Shown here: positions 1-8,141 of the stretch, piece by piece | Numbering within the stretch: position 1 is the first letter of the stretch | How the letters are laid out: the number at the start of each line of letters is the position of its first letter | Notes under the pieces: model-generated | The model's input: the letters and a program-made list of their open reading frames with translations, nothing else | Database searches by the model: none | Told to the model about the DNA's origin: nothing | Origin: Clostridia bacterium | Lineage (GTDB): Bacteria > Bacillota > Clostridia > Christensenellales > Aristaeellaceae | Direction of reading: 5' to 3' | Length of the DNA stretch: 26,425 nucleotides | Assembly (NCBI GenBank): GCA_016295665.1 | Contig: JAEDKS010000011.1 | Span: 1 to 26,425 of the forward strand | Made by a program: the position numbers and the translations under genes

Positions 1-65
1 TGCTTGTTCCGATCTATTATAGCGGATTGTCCCCGGCAGGTCAAGAGCAAAAATCGCGGCAGAAA

Positions 66-92
66 GGGGGAGCGGCGCGCAGCCGCTCCCCC
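66..92 (-). terminator. Intrinsic terminator-like hairpin of the anti-sigma gene
   Basis: A perfect 11-bp GC-rich stem (66-76 with 82-92) closes a 5-nt loop. On the minus strand it lies just downstream of the stop codon of the anti-sigma gene and is followed by TTT, then a second T run a few bases further on. The T tract is short, so termination may be imperfect. Nothing else is visible in 1-106. Confidence 0.65.
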
Positions 93-106
93 GGGGCTCG
101 GAGCCG

Positions 107-1342
107 TTACTTCAGCATGATGTCCTCCGCCGATGACGCGCCGGCACCGGCGGGGCGCAGCGTCAGGCTGTTCACGGTCACCGGCAGGTCGAAGCGGACG
201 TCCACGCACCACTGTCCCTCCCCGGTGACCCGGAGGTCGCCGCCGAGGTTCTCAAAGGCGACGCCATCCGCGAGGAGCGTGTAGCTCAGCACAGGCGGCG
301 CGGCCTCTGCGTCGGCGGTCTGCCCGGGGACGTCGAGGAGCACGGTGCCGCTGATGTCCACATCGGAAACGAACAGCGTGGCCCGGGCGGTGTACGCATC
401 GGTTTGCACCGACCCGGCGAAGGCCGTGGCCTTGCCGTTCATCGGCACCGTGAAGGGCAGGTGGAGGATGCCACGATTCTCCGGCGTGGCGACGTGGGCC
501 CAGCGGACGCTCTCCCCGTCCTGGTAGTACAGGCTTGCGCCGTGGAGGATGGTCAGCTCAAGCGACAGGGTGCTCTCCGGCTCATAGCCCTCGGGCAGGG
601 CAACCTCCTGGAAGCCCTGAATCGTGCAGTCGTCCACGATGGTCTCGCCGCTGTCCAGAATCTTCAGCGGGATACCGTCCAGGCTGGCGCCGTCGCCCAC
701 GCACATGCTCTCACGTCCGATGTAGCCCACGGGGGTGTCGGCAAAGAAGGCCACATAGCGCTGCTGGATGTGCGCGTCGGATTGCTGGTAATGCGCGACA
801 TACCGGCCCGCGCCCTGCATGTCCCAGCTGTCGAAGCCCGTGGGGGCTCCCTCGCCCTGAAACCAGGCGAGCGGGCTGTCCGTGGTCAGCGTGTAGGTAT
901 AGTACAGCTTGTGCCCGTCGCCATAGACCTGGTTCAGCGTCAGCTGGAAGCGGCGCCCGTACAGCGCGGAGAGCATGGTCTCCCGCAGGGTCTGCGCTCC
1001 GGCGGTCTCCTCCGGGGTCTCCGGTGCCCGGGCGGTCTGCGTCTCGTTGACCACGTTGGCCTCATGCTCCAGATGCTCCAGCCGCACGGCGCTGCTCTCG
1101 TTGGTCGCGTCATGACCGGCCTGCCCGAAGATGCCGAGCCCGGCGGCCGCGGCCAGGCCGCAGGTGGCCAGCACCAGCGCCAGGGCGAGGATCAGCACCA
1201 TGGAAATCTTTCCCTTTATCATCGTTCCGTCCTTTCGTTCCTTCTCTCTCACCGCCCGGAGCACCGCCAGGCGGCGCTCCGGGGGGAAATCCGCTTCGGA
1301 GAGACTGGCTTTCAGCAGGTTCTTCAGCTTGCTTTCATCCAT
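107..1342 (-). CDS. Putative membrane-anchored anti-sigma factor (unclassified)
   Basis: This 411-residue protein is encoded directly after an ECF sigma factor and overlaps it by 8 nt (ATGGATGA), so the two are probably translationally coupled. The topology fits an anti-sigma factor: a short charged cytoplasmic N-terminus (about residues 1-44), one membrane segment (about 46-68, Leu/Ala/Val rich), then a roughly 340-residue extracytoplasmic part. I see no HxxxCxxC zinc anti-sigma motif, so it is not a ZAS-type protein. The outer part is Gly/Thr/Asp-rich and looks beta-structured; it may belong to the DUF4179-like anti-sigma group, but I cannot confirm that. The start is supported by GGAGAGGGGG about 7 nt upstream. 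The role, holding the sigma factor inactive until an envelope signal arrives, is inferred from context and topology. The signal is unknown. Confidence 0.7.
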   Translation of the reverse strand: MDESKLKNLLKASLSEADFPPERRLAVLRAVREKERKDGTMIKGKISMVLILALALVLATCGLAAAAGLGIFGQAGHDATNESSAVRLEHLEHEANVVNETQTARAPETPEETAGAQTLRETMLSALYGRRFQLTLNQVYGDGHKLYYTYTLTTDSPLAWFQGEGAPTGFDSWDMQGAGRYVAHYQQSDAHIQQRYVAFFADTPVGYIGRESMCVGDGASLDGIPLKILDSGETIVDDCTIQGFQEVALPEGYEPESTLSLELTILHGASLYYQDGESVRWAHVATPENRGILHLPFTVPMNGKATAFAGSVQTDAYTARATLFVSDVDISGTVLLDVPGQTADAEAAPPVLSYTLLADGVAFENLGGDLRVTGEGQWCVDVRFDLPVTVNSLTLRPAGAGASSAEDIMLK

Positions 1343-1862
1343 GAAAATTCCCCCTCTCCAGTCGTTGCTTCAACAGCTGCAGCGCTTTGCCGACGCGCCG
1401 GTATACGCTTGACGCGGACACTTGAAGCGTCCGGGCGATTTCGTCCGTGGACATGTCCTGATAGTATCGGAGCAGGATGACCTCTCTGTATTTGGCGGGC
1501 AGGGACTGCAGGGCGGCGCGGAGCTGATCGGCCTCGTCCTGTTCTTCCTCTGCGGGGAGCGCCAGCTCCTCCACGGGAACGCGCTGATCGACGAACCGGA
1601 ACCATTTTGACCGCTGATGATCGCGGCAAAGGTTGATGGCGATTCGCGTCAGCCATGCCTTCTCGCTGCCCTCGCGCTCACCGCGAAAGCGATCCCGATG
1701 CTGATAGGCGCGAATGAACGTCTCCTGTACCATGTCCTGGGCCAGGTGTCCGTCACCCAGCAGGGCGGTGCAGGTTCCCACCAGCATGGTGCCATAGTCC
1801 CTCATCCACCGGGAGAGCTCCGCTTCCGAGGCGTGCCCCGGTACCTGGGGTCTGCCTGTCAT
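1335..1862 (-). CDS. ECF-type RNA polymerase sigma factor
   Basis: This 175-residue protein has the two-domain ECF layout. Region 2 (about residues 20-85) contains the DMVQETFIRAYQH-like helix and the WLTRIAINLCRDHQR segment that contacts the -10 element. Region 4 (about 112-170) has SLPAKYREVILLRYY followed by the helix-turn-helix STDEIARTLQVSASSVYRRVGKAL, which reads the -35. An acidic linker (about 97-110) joins them. The length is normal for the family. The start is clear: AGGAGGTGA lies 6 nt before the ATG. The downstream overlapping gene is the likely anti-sigma factor. I could not find a convincing promoter on the minus strand, neither sigma-A nor GGAAC/CGTC type, so autoregulation is not shown. 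Confidence 0.92.
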   Translation of the reverse strand: MTGRPQVPGHASEAELSRWMRDYGTMLVGTCTALLGDGHLAQDMVQETFIRAYQHRDRFRGEREGSEKAWLTRIAINLCRDHQRSKWFRFVDQRVPVEELALPAEEEQDEADQLRAALQSLPAKYREVILLRYYQDMSTDEIARTLQVSASSVYRRVGKALQLLKQRLERGNFHG

Positions 1863-1889
1863 GCGCTCTCACCTCCTCACCTGATAGAC

Positions 1890-1909
1890 GCGGGTTTGCC
1901 CGCTTTTTT
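1890..1909 (+). terminator. Short terminator-like hairpin in the sigma/fucosidase divergent region
   Basis: GCGGG-TTTG-CCCGC is followed by six T residues on the plus strand. The 5-bp stem is short but has the form of an intrinsic terminator. It lies between the sigma gene start and the fucosidase promoter and would stop plus-strand (antisense-derived) transcription. In the other orientation it sits in the leader of the sigma gene. Its role is uncertain. Confidence 0.4.
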
Positions 1910-1982
1910 CGCATTCCTGACGAAATTCTTTTCCTTTTTCCGGAATCTGCCGGCACTGTGCGATCAGAGGGCATTTTCCGGC

Positions 1983-2011
1983 TTGACAAGCGGCACAATC
2001 TGCCCTATAGT
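1983..2011 (+). promoter_or_regulatory. Sigma-A promoter of the fucosidase gene
   Basis: TTGACA (1983-1988) and TATAGT (2006-2011) are separated by 17 bp. This near-consensus housekeeping promoter would start transcription near 2018, about 40 nt before the fucosidase ATG. No obvious operator palindrome overlaps it. Confidence 0.85.
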
Positions 2012-2059
2012 TTTCCTGCAATATCCGGTTCATTCAACACAGAAGGAGAGGGTTTCCCC

Positions 2060-3535
2060 ATGGATCGCAAAGCCTACCTGGAGCTGATTGACCGCGTGAA
2101 CGCGGAGGGCCCCTATCACGCCGACTGGGACAGCCTGGCGGCGCATCCCGTTCCCGCCTGGTACGCGCAGAAGCGGCTGGGCATCTTCCTGCACTGGGGC
2201 GTGTTTTCCGTGCCGGCGTACCACGACTGGTATGCGCGGAACATGTACATCAAGGACAGCCCGGAGTATCAGTACCATCTGGAGCACTACGGACCGCACA
2301 AGGAGTTCGGCTGGAAGGACTTCGTGCCCATGTTCACCATGGAGCGCTTTGAGCCGGACGAATGGGTGAAGCTGTTCCGGGAGGCGGGGGCGGAGTACAT
2401 CGTGCCCGTGGCGGAGCATCACGACGGCTTCCAGAACTACCGGAGCGAATTGAGCCACTGGAACGCCTTCGAGATGGGCCCGAAGCGGGACATTCTGGGC
2501 GATCTGCTGCTGGCGGCGGAGAAGCAGGGCATGACGCCCGGCACCTCCAGCCACCGGGTGGAGCACTGGTTCTTCCTGGGGCACGGGCGCGAGTTCGACA
2601 GCGACATCACCGGCGAAATGACGCCGGAGGACCTCTACTGGCCCGCCATGCAGGAGGCCGATCACTACGACCTGTTCAGCCAGCCCACCCCCACGCAGGC
2701 GTTCCTGGAGGACTGGCTGCTGCGCTCCTGTGAGCTGGTGGATCGCTATCATCCCCGCATCCTCTACTTTGACTGGTGGATTCAGCACAGCGCCGTGAAG
2801 CCGTACCTGCAGCGGTTCGCCGCCTACTACTACAACCGCATGGAGCCGCTGGGCGGCTGCGTCATCAACTACAAGCACGACGCCTTCCCCTTCGGCGTGG
2901 CGGTGCCGGACATCGAGCGCGGCGCGTTCGCGGAGGCGAAGCCCTTCCTGTGGCAGAGCGATACCAGCGTCATGCGCGGCAGCTGGTGCTATTCGGTGCA
3001 GCCGGACAAGGCCACCTACAAGAGCCCGCAGGAGATCGTCTGGACGCTGGTGGACGTGGTGAGCAAGAACGGGCGGCTGCTGCTGAACATCGGCCCGAAG
3101 CCGGACGGCACCATCGACGAGCGGGACGCCGCCGTGCTGCGGGGGCTGGGCGCGTGGATGCGGGTCAACGACGAGGCCATTCACGGCACGGGCCTGTGGC
3201 GCATGGCGCAGGAGGGCCCCACCGCGTCGGTGGAGGGTCAGTTCTCCGACGGCAGCGCTGCCGCCTACACCAGTCAGGACTTCCGCTTCACCTGCCGCGG
3301 CAGCAGCATTTATGCCATCTGCATGGTCTGCCCGGAGGACGGCAGGCTGACCATCCGCAGCCTGCGGGAGGCGGACGCCAGCCATCTGCCCGTGTTCCAC
3401 GGCATTCTGGAGGACGTGCAGGTGCTGGGCATGGCGGGCAAGCCGACCTGGCGCCGGGACAGCGAGGGCCTGAAGGTCGATCTGGGGGACTACCGCTCCG
3501 ATATGCCGGTGGTTATCAAGGCCACCTGCAGGTGA
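2060..3535 (+). CDS. Alpha-L-fucosidase, glycoside hydrolase family 29
   Basis: This 491-residue enzyme is predicted to hydrolyse terminal alpha-L-fucose from glycans with retention of configuration. GH29 landmarks are visible: the N-terminal LGIFLHWGVFSVPAYHDWY block, AEHHDGF at about residues 118-124, the SSHRVEHW strand, and the nucleophile region ILYFDWW with Asp238 as the expected catalytic nucleophile. The (beta/alpha)8 domain ends with LVDVVSKNGRLLLNIGPKPDG, very typical of the family. About 130 C-terminal residues probably form a beta-sandwich. There is no signal peptide, so it should act in the cytoplasm on imported fucosides. An in-frame ATG lies further upstream, but AAGGAG 11 nt before 2060 and the promoter at 1983-2011 place the start here. 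It stands alone, with its own promoter and terminator and no transporter next to it. Confidence 0.93.
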   Translation: MDRKAYLELIDRVNAEGPYHADWDSLAAHPVPAWYAQKRLGIFLHWGVFSVPAYHDWYARNMYIKDSPEYQYHLEHYGPHKEFGWKDFVPMFTMERFEPDEWVKLFREAGAEYIVPVAEHHDGFQNYRSELSHWNAFEMGPKRDILGDLLLAAEKQGMTPGTSSHRVEHWFFLGHGREFDSDITGEMTPEDLYWPAMQEADHYDLFSQPTPTQAFLEDWLLRSCELVDRYHPRILYFDWWIQHSAVKPYLQRFAAYYYNRMEPLGGCVINYKHDAFPFGVAVPDIERGAFAEAKPFLWQSDTSVMRGSWCYSVQPDKATYKSPQEIVWTLVDVVSKNGRLLLNIGPKPDGTIDERDAAVLRGLGAWMRVNDEAIHGTGLWRMAQEGPTASVEGQFSDGSAAAYTSQDFRFTCRGSSIYAICMVCPEDGRLTIRSLREADASHLPVFHGILEDVQVLGMAGKPTWRRDSEGLKVDLGDYRSDMPVVIKATCR

Positions 3536-3597
3536 GCGCAGGGCAGAAGTCAAGGAAGCATATCATCATGGATTGAGCATGATCTCTCCATATCACA

Positions 3598-3636
3598 AGA
3601 CCCGCTCCGCATCGGCAGGGCGGGTCTGTTTCTTTT
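3598..3636 (+). terminator. Intrinsic terminator of the fucosidase gene
   Basis: An 8-bp stem AGACCCGC (3598-3605) pairs with GCGGGTCT (3620-3627) around a 14-nt loop and is followed by GTTTCTTTT. The T tail is on the plus strand only, so it mainly serves the fucosidase. It ends just before the convergent uvrB stop codon. Confidence 0.8.
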
Positions 3637-3648
3637 CCATGCGGGCCC

Positions 3649-5667
3649 TCAGTGCTCCGACTTGCGCACCCGGGGTGCCCGGGAGCGGCGCTGCTGCACC
3701 TCCTGCTTTTGGGGCGCTTCGCCCCGGAGGGTGAGCAGCTGGTCGCGGAGCTTGGCGGCCTTCTCGAACTCCAGCTCCTTCGCGGCGCTGAGCATCTGAT
3801 CCTCTATCTGCTGCATCAGAGCGGCGCGCTCGTCCTCGTTCAGGGCAGCGGGGGCAGCGGCCTCCACCTGTCTGGTGATCTCCAGCACCTCGTGGATCGC
3901 GTTGCGCACCGACTCGGGGGTGATGCCGTGGATGCGGTTGTACTCCTGCTGAATGGCCCGGCGGCGGTTTGTTTCGGTGATGGCGCGCATCATGCTGTCC
4001 GTGATCGTGTCACCGTACATCAGCACCCGCCCGTCCACGTTGCGGGCCGCACGACCGATGGTCTGCACCAGACTGGTCTCCGAGCGCAGGAAGCCCTCCT
4101 TGTCCGCGTCCAGGATGGCGACCAGCTGCACCTCGGGCAGGTCGAGGCCCTCGCGCAGCAGGTTGATGCCCACCAGCACGTCGTACTCGCCCTTGCGCAG
4201 GTCGCGCAGCAGCTCCATGCGCTCGATGGTCAGGATGTCGGAATGCAGGTAGCGGACGCGGATGTCCAGCTCCCGCAGGTAGTCGGTCAGGCTCTCCGCC
4301 ATGCGCTTGGTCAGCGTGGTCACCAGCACGCGCCCGCCCCGCGCCGTAACCTTCCGGATTTCGCCCACCAGGTCGTCCACCTGGCCCGTGGCCTTGCGCA
4401 CGATGACCTCCGGGTCCAGCAGGCCCGTGGGGCGGATGATCTGCTCCACCACCTGACTTGCCCGGCCCAGCTCGTAGGGGCCGGGGGTCGCGCTGACGAA
4501 GATGGTCTGATGGATGCGCTGCTCGAACTCCGAAAAGAGCAGGGGGCGGTTGTCGTAGGCCGAGGGCAGCCGGAAGCCGTACTGCACCAGCGTGTCCTTC
4601 CGGGCCCGGTCGCCGTTGTACATGGCGCGGATCTGCGGCACGGTCACGTGGCTCTCGTCGATGAAGCAGAGGAAGTCCTTGGGGAAGTAATCCAGCAGGG
4701 AGTAGGGTGCGTCACCGGGGCTGCGCCCGTCAAAGTAGCGGCTGTAGTTCTCGATGCCCTGACAGTAGCCGATTTCCCGCATCATCTCGATGTCGTAGTT
4801 GGTGCGCTGGGCGATGCGCTCCGCCTCCAGAGGCTTGCCGTCGGACAGGAACTGCTGCACCCGCTCCTGCAGGTCGTGCTCGATGACGGCGATGTGCTCC
4901 TCCATGTGCTCCCGGTCGGTGGCGTAGTGGGTGGCGGGGAAGATGGCGGCATGCTCCAGCGTGGTCAGCGCGTGACCGCTGACCACCTCGATCTCGGAGA
5001 TGCGGTCGATCTCGTCCCCGAAGAACTCGATGCGGAGCGCATGCTCGTGCTCCCCGGCGGGGATGATCTCCACCACGTCCCCCCGCACCCGGAAGGTGCC
5101 GCGGTCGAAGTCCACGTCGTTGCGCTCGTACTGGATGTCGATGAGCTGCCGCAGCAGCTTCTCCCGGCTCAGGGCCATGCCGGGACGCAGGGAGATCATC
5201 TGCCCCTCGTACTCCGAGGGGTCGCCCATGGAGTAGATGCAGGACACCGACGCGACGATGATGACGTCCTTCCGCTCCCGCAGGGCGGCGGTGGCGGAGT
5301 GGCGCAGCCGGTCGATCTCGTCGTTGATGGAGGCGTCCTTCTCGATGTAGGTGTCCGAGGAGGCGATGTAGGCCTCCGGCTGGTAGTAGTCATAGTAGGA
5401 AACGAAGTACTCCACCCGGCTGTCCGGGAAGAAGGCCCGCAGCTCGGAGCAGAGCTGGGCGGCGAGGGTCTTGTTGTGGGCGATGACCAGCGTGGGCTTC
5501 TGCACCCGCTCGATCACCGAGGCCATGGTGAAGGTCTTGCCGGAGCCGGTGACGCCGAGCAGCACCTGGCTCTCCATCCCCTCCTGCACGCCCCGGGCAA
5601 GGGCGTCGATGGCCTGGGGCTGGTCACCGCTGGCGCTGTAGGGCGCTTTGAGAACGAATCGATCCAT
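3649..5667 (-). CDS. uvrB: Excinuclease ABC subunit B (UvrB)
   Basis: UvrB is the DNA-damage verification helicase of nucleotide excision repair. It is loaded by UvrA and recruits UvrC for incision. The 672-residue length is normal for the family. Visible features are Walker A GVTGSGKT (residues 38-45), the beta-hairpin block YYDYYQPEAYI that inserts between strands, the Walker B region FIDESHVTVPQIRAMYNGD, the helicase motifs VTTLTKRMAESLTDYL and INLLREGLDLPEV, the motif QTIGRAARN, and a C-terminal UVR coiled coil (about 620-660) that binds UvrC. The ATG is preceded by GGAGGGA. uvrA and uvrC are not in the window. I looked for a LexA (CGAACN4GTTCG-like) box in the upstream region and saw none, so SOS control is not supported here. 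Confidence 0.98.
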   Translation of the reverse strand: MDRFVLKAPYSASGDQPQAIDALARGVQEGMESQVLLGVTGSGKTFTMASVIERVQKPTLVIAHNKTLAAQLCSELRAFFPDSRVEYFVSYYDYYQPEAYIASSDTYIEKDASINDEIDRLRHSATAALRERKDVIIVASVSCIYSMGDPSEYEGQMISLRPGMALSREKLLRQLIDIQYERNDVDFDRGTFRVRGDVVEIIPAGEHEHALRIEFFGDEIDRISEIEVVSGHALTTLEHAAIFPATHYATDREHMEEHIAVIEHDLQERVQQFLSDGKPLEAERIAQRTNYDIEMMREIGYCQGIENYSRYFDGRSPGDAPYSLLDYFPKDFLCFIDESHVTVPQIRAMYNGDRARKDTLVQYGFRLPSAYDNRPLLFSEFEQRIHQTIFVSATPGPYELGRASQVVEQIIRPTGLLDPEVIVRKATGQVDDLVGEIRKVTARGGRVLVTTLTKRMAESLTDYLRELDIRVRYLHSDILTIERMELLRDLRKGEYDVLVGINLLREGLDLPEVQLVAILDADKEGFLRSETSLVQTIGRAARNVDGRVLMYGDTITDSMMRAITETNRRRAIQQEYNRIHGITPESVRNAIHEVLEITRQVEAAAPAALNEDERAALMQQIEDQMLSAAKELEFEKAAKLRDQLLTLRGEAPQKQEVQQRRSRAPRVRKSEH

Positions 5668-5721
5668 GGCTGTGTCCCTCCTGTCTGCTGTCTGTCCGTA
5701 TGCGGTTCATGGCTGGAGTTC

Positions 5722-5750
5722 ATGATAGCACAGAGCGCGGCATTTGTGAA
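5722..5750 (-). promoter_or_regulatory. Sigma-A promoter of uvrB
   Basis: Read on the minus strand, TTCACA (5745-5750) and TATCAT (5722-5727) are separated by 17 bp. The predicted start is about 48 nt upstream of the uvrB ATG. The 319-bp region between uvrB and rpiR holds this promoter and the divergent one at 5863-5891. I saw no further gene in it. Confidence 0.75.
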
Positions 5751-5862
5751 GGGGAACAGGGAAGGTTTACGAAAGAGGAAGCCTGGAAAGGGGCGAGGGA
5801 AGCGGGCCCCCGGCAGTCAACCGGGGAAAGGAGGCATTTTTTGCAGGATTGTGCAGGAGCAC

Positions 5863-5891
5863 TTGCATTTTTCTTCGGATTCTGATAGAAT
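5863..5891 (+). promoter_or_regulatory. Sigma-A promoter of the rpiR-like operon, with downstream hairpin
   Basis: TTGCAT (5863-5868) and TAGAAT (5886-5891) are 17 bp apart. The roughly 90-nt leader contains an inverted repeat, GCCGGG (5925-5930) with CCCGGC (5940-5945). It could be an mRNA hairpin or an operator for the RpiR-type regulator encoded next. The operator idea is inference. Confidence 0.75.
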
Positions 5892-5986
5892 GATGCCGGT
5901 CTGCCCGCTGAGAAAATCGGGCGTGCCGGGGATGGACTTCCCGGCGCGACCGGATCACGGAGTTCTGAAGCGAGGGGTTTGGGGAT

Positions 5987-6859
5987 ATGCAGGAAATGCA
6001 GGACATGATTGACCGGCTGAACCAGTCCGGCAAGCGGCTGAGCAAGGGCCAGCGGCGCATTGTGGAATACATCGCGGCCCACTACGACAAGGCGGTGTTC
6101 ATGACCGCCAGCCGCCTGGGTGAGTGCGTGGGCGTGAGCGAGTCCACGGTGGTGCGCTTCGCGTCCGCCATGGGCTATGAGGGCTATCCGCAGCTGCAGC
6201 GCGCCATGCAGGAGCTGGTCAGCCATCGCCTGACCCCCAACCAGCGGGTGGAGATGAGCGAGGAGATCGTGCCGGAAAACGCCATGAGCCACGTGCTCAA
6301 GCGCGACATGCAGAACCTGCGCACCACGCTGGAGAGCATGGACAACACCGTGTTCGAGCAGGTGGTGGAGCGGATTCTGTCCGCCCGGAGCGTGTACGTC
6401 ATGGGCCTGCGCTCCGCCGCGCCCCTGGCGGAGTTCATGTACTACTACCTCAACTACATCTTCCCCAGCGTCCGCCTGGTGTCCAGCGGCACCACGGACG
6501 TGTTTGACGAGATCTCCAAGCTGGAGGGCGGCGACGTGCTGGTGGGCATCAGCTTTCCCCGCTACTCCACCCGCACCCTGGAGGCCATGCGCTACGCCAA
6601 GCGCTGCGGGGCGCAGGTGATCTCCATCACCGACGGCCCCATGTCGCCCCTGACCGAGATCGCGGATCTGTCGCTGATGGCCCACACGGACATGGCGTCC
6701 TTCGTGGACTCCCTGGCGGCGCCCATGTCGGTCATCAACGCGCTGCTGGTGGCCCTGGGCCTGCGACGCAAGGACGCGCTGCGGGAGCACTTCAGCAAGC
6801 TGGAGGCGCTGTGGGACACCTACGAGATCTACGCGGGAGAGAGCAAGCATCATGGCTGA
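5987..6859 (+). CDS. MurR/RpiR-family transcriptional regulator (HTH plus SIS)
   Basis: This 290-residue regulator has the standard layout of its family. An N-terminal HTH_6 domain (about residues 1-78) includes MTASRLGECVGVSESTVVRFASAMGYEGY. A C-terminal SIS phosphosugar-binding domain (about 110-260) includes VYVMGLRSAAPLAEFM, VLVGISFPRYSTRTLEAM and AQVISITDGPMSPL. Members typically bind a phosphosugar and control sugar catabolism or amino-sugar genes. It heads a plus-strand run that later includes a PfkB-type sugar kinase, which fits a sugar-sensing role, but the effector cannot be read from sequence. The ribosome site (GAGGGG) is modest, and ATGs at codons 4 and 7 are alternative starts. 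The gene overlaps the next one by 8 nt. Confidence 0.93.
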   Translation: MQEMQDMIDRLNQSGKRLSKGQRRIVEYIAAHYDKAVFMTASRLGECVGVSESTVVRFASAMGYEGYPQLQRAMQELVSHRLTPNQRVEMSEEIVPENAMSHVLKRDMQNLRTTLESMDNTVFEQVVERILSARSVYVMGLRSAAPLAEFMYYYLNYIFPSVRLVSSGTTDVFDEISKLEGGDVLVGISFPRYSTRTLEAMRYAKRCGAQVISITDGPMSPLTEIADLSLMAHTDMASFVDSLAAPMSVINALLVALGLRRKDALREHFSKLEALWDTYEIYAGESKHHG

Positions 6860-8084
6860 GGTGATCGTGATCGGCGGCGGCGCAGCCGGGATGATGGCGG
6901 CGCTGGCGGCCTCGGGCGCGGGGGCGCGGGTGACGCTGCTGGAGCGCAATGAGAAGCTGGGCCGGAAGGTGTACATCACCGGCAAGGGCCGCTGCAACGT
7001 GACCAACGACTGCACCCGGGACGAGTTCCTGCGGGAGGTGCCGAGGAATCCCCGGTTCCTCTACAGCGCCCTGAACGCCTTCCCTCCCCAGCAGATGATG
7101 GCGCTGCTGGAGGAAAACGGCTGCCCCGTGGTGGTGCAGCGGGGAAGGCGGGTGTTCCCCCAAACGGAGAAGGCCAGCGACGTGACCCGCACGCTGGAGC
7201 GCATCCTGCTGCGGCAGGGCGTGCGCATCCGGTACCACAGCCGGGTGCAGTCCCTGCGGACGGAGGCGGGACAGGTGCGCGGCGTGGTGCTGGAGAGCGG
7301 CGAGGAGCTGGACGCGGCGCGGGTGATCGTGGCCACGGGCGGCCTGAGCTACCCGGGCACCGGCTCCACCGGCGATGGCTACCGCCTGGCCCGGGAGGCG
7401 GGGCACACCATCGTGCCGCAGCGGCCCTCCCTCACGGCGCTGGAGACCGTGGAGAGCTGGCCCGGCAAGCTGCAGGGGCTGTCCCTGAAGAACGTGACGC
7501 TGACGCTGAAGAACGGGAAAAGGACGCTCTATGCCGAATTGGGCGAGATGCTGTTCACCCACTTCGGCGTGTCCGGCCCGCTGGTGCTGGAGATGAGCTG
7601 CCACCTGCCCGAGGAGGTGGAGGGCGTGCAGTTCCTCATCGACCTCAAGCCCGGCCTTGACCCGCAGCAGCTGGATGCCCGGCTGGTGCGGGAAATGGAG
7701 GCGCAGAGCCGCAGGCAGCTGCGCAACGTGATGGGCGCGCTGCTGCCGGGGCGCCTGGCGGAGATCTTCCCGGAGATGTGCCGGGTGGATGGCGAGCGCG
7801 TGTGCGGACAGGTGACCCGGGAGGAGCGGGAGCGCATCGGGCGCACGCTGAAGGCGCTGCCCCTGACGGTCAGGGCGCTGCGGCCCATCGAGGAGGCCAT
7901 CGTGACCCGAGGCGGCGTGAGCGTGCGGGAGGTGACCCCCGGCACCATGGAGAGCCGGCTGGTCAGCGGGCTGTACTTCGCCGGCGAGGTGCTGGACGTG
8001 GACGCCCACACCGGCGGCTACAACCTGCAGATCGCGTTCTCCACGGGCTGTCTGGCGGGACAGAGCGCGGCGGCGGAAGCATGA
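6852..8084 (+). CDS. HI0933/BaiN-family NAD(P)/FAD-dependent oxidoreductase
   Basis: This 410-residue flavoprotein opens with the dinucleotide-binding fold: GGGAAG at residues 8-13, then LLERNEKLGRKVYITGKGRCNVTN, which is diagnostic of the HI0933/YhiN/BaiN family. It also has VIVATGGLSYPGTGSTGDGY in the middle and FAGEVLDVDAHTGGYNLQ near the C-terminus, the usual FAD-contacting end. The length matches the family. Its reaction is not known from the sequence; family members are annotated as flavin-dependent reductases of uncertain substrate, and the bile-acid link of BaiN should not be transferred to this gene. The start overlaps the regulator stop by 8 nt (ATGGCTGA), which implies coupled translation. 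Confidence 0.92.
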   Translation: MAEVIVIGGGAAGMMAALAASGAGARVTLLERNEKLGRKVYITGKGRCNVTNDCTRDEFLREVPRNPRFLYSALNAFPPQQMMALLEENGCPVVVQRGRRVFPQTEKASDVTRTLERILLRQGVRIRYHSRVQSLRTEAGQVRGVVLESGEELDAARVIVATGGLSYPGTGSTGDGYRLAREAGHTIVPQRPSLTALETVESWPGKLQGLSLKNVTLTLKNGKRTLYAELGEMLFTHFGVSGPLVLEMSCHLPEEVEGVQFLIDLKPGLDPQQLDARLVREMEAQSRRQLRNVMGALLPGRLAEIFPEMCRVDGERVCGQVTREERERIGRTLKALPLTVRALRPIEEAIVTRGGVSVREVTPGTMESRLVSGLYFAGEVLDVDAHTGGYNLQIAFSTGCLAGQSAAAEA

Positions 8085-8141
8085 GGTGCGCCCGGCGCGG
8101 CGCATCTCCGGTATGGAAATAAGGAAAGGTTCATTGGAACA

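Noticed and set aside
2030..3553. 507-codon open frame opposite the fucosidase
   Set aside because: Antisense artefact; the GH29 motifs are on the plus strand.
5668..5750. LexA/SOS box at the uvrB promoter
   Set aside because: No sequence close to the Firmicutes consensus CGAAC-N4-GTTCG was found near the promoter or leader.
3652..6012. 786-codon open frame on the plus strand opposite uvrB
   Set aside because: It is the complement of the UvrB coding sequence with low-complexity Leu/Val/Gly/His content and no ribosome site.
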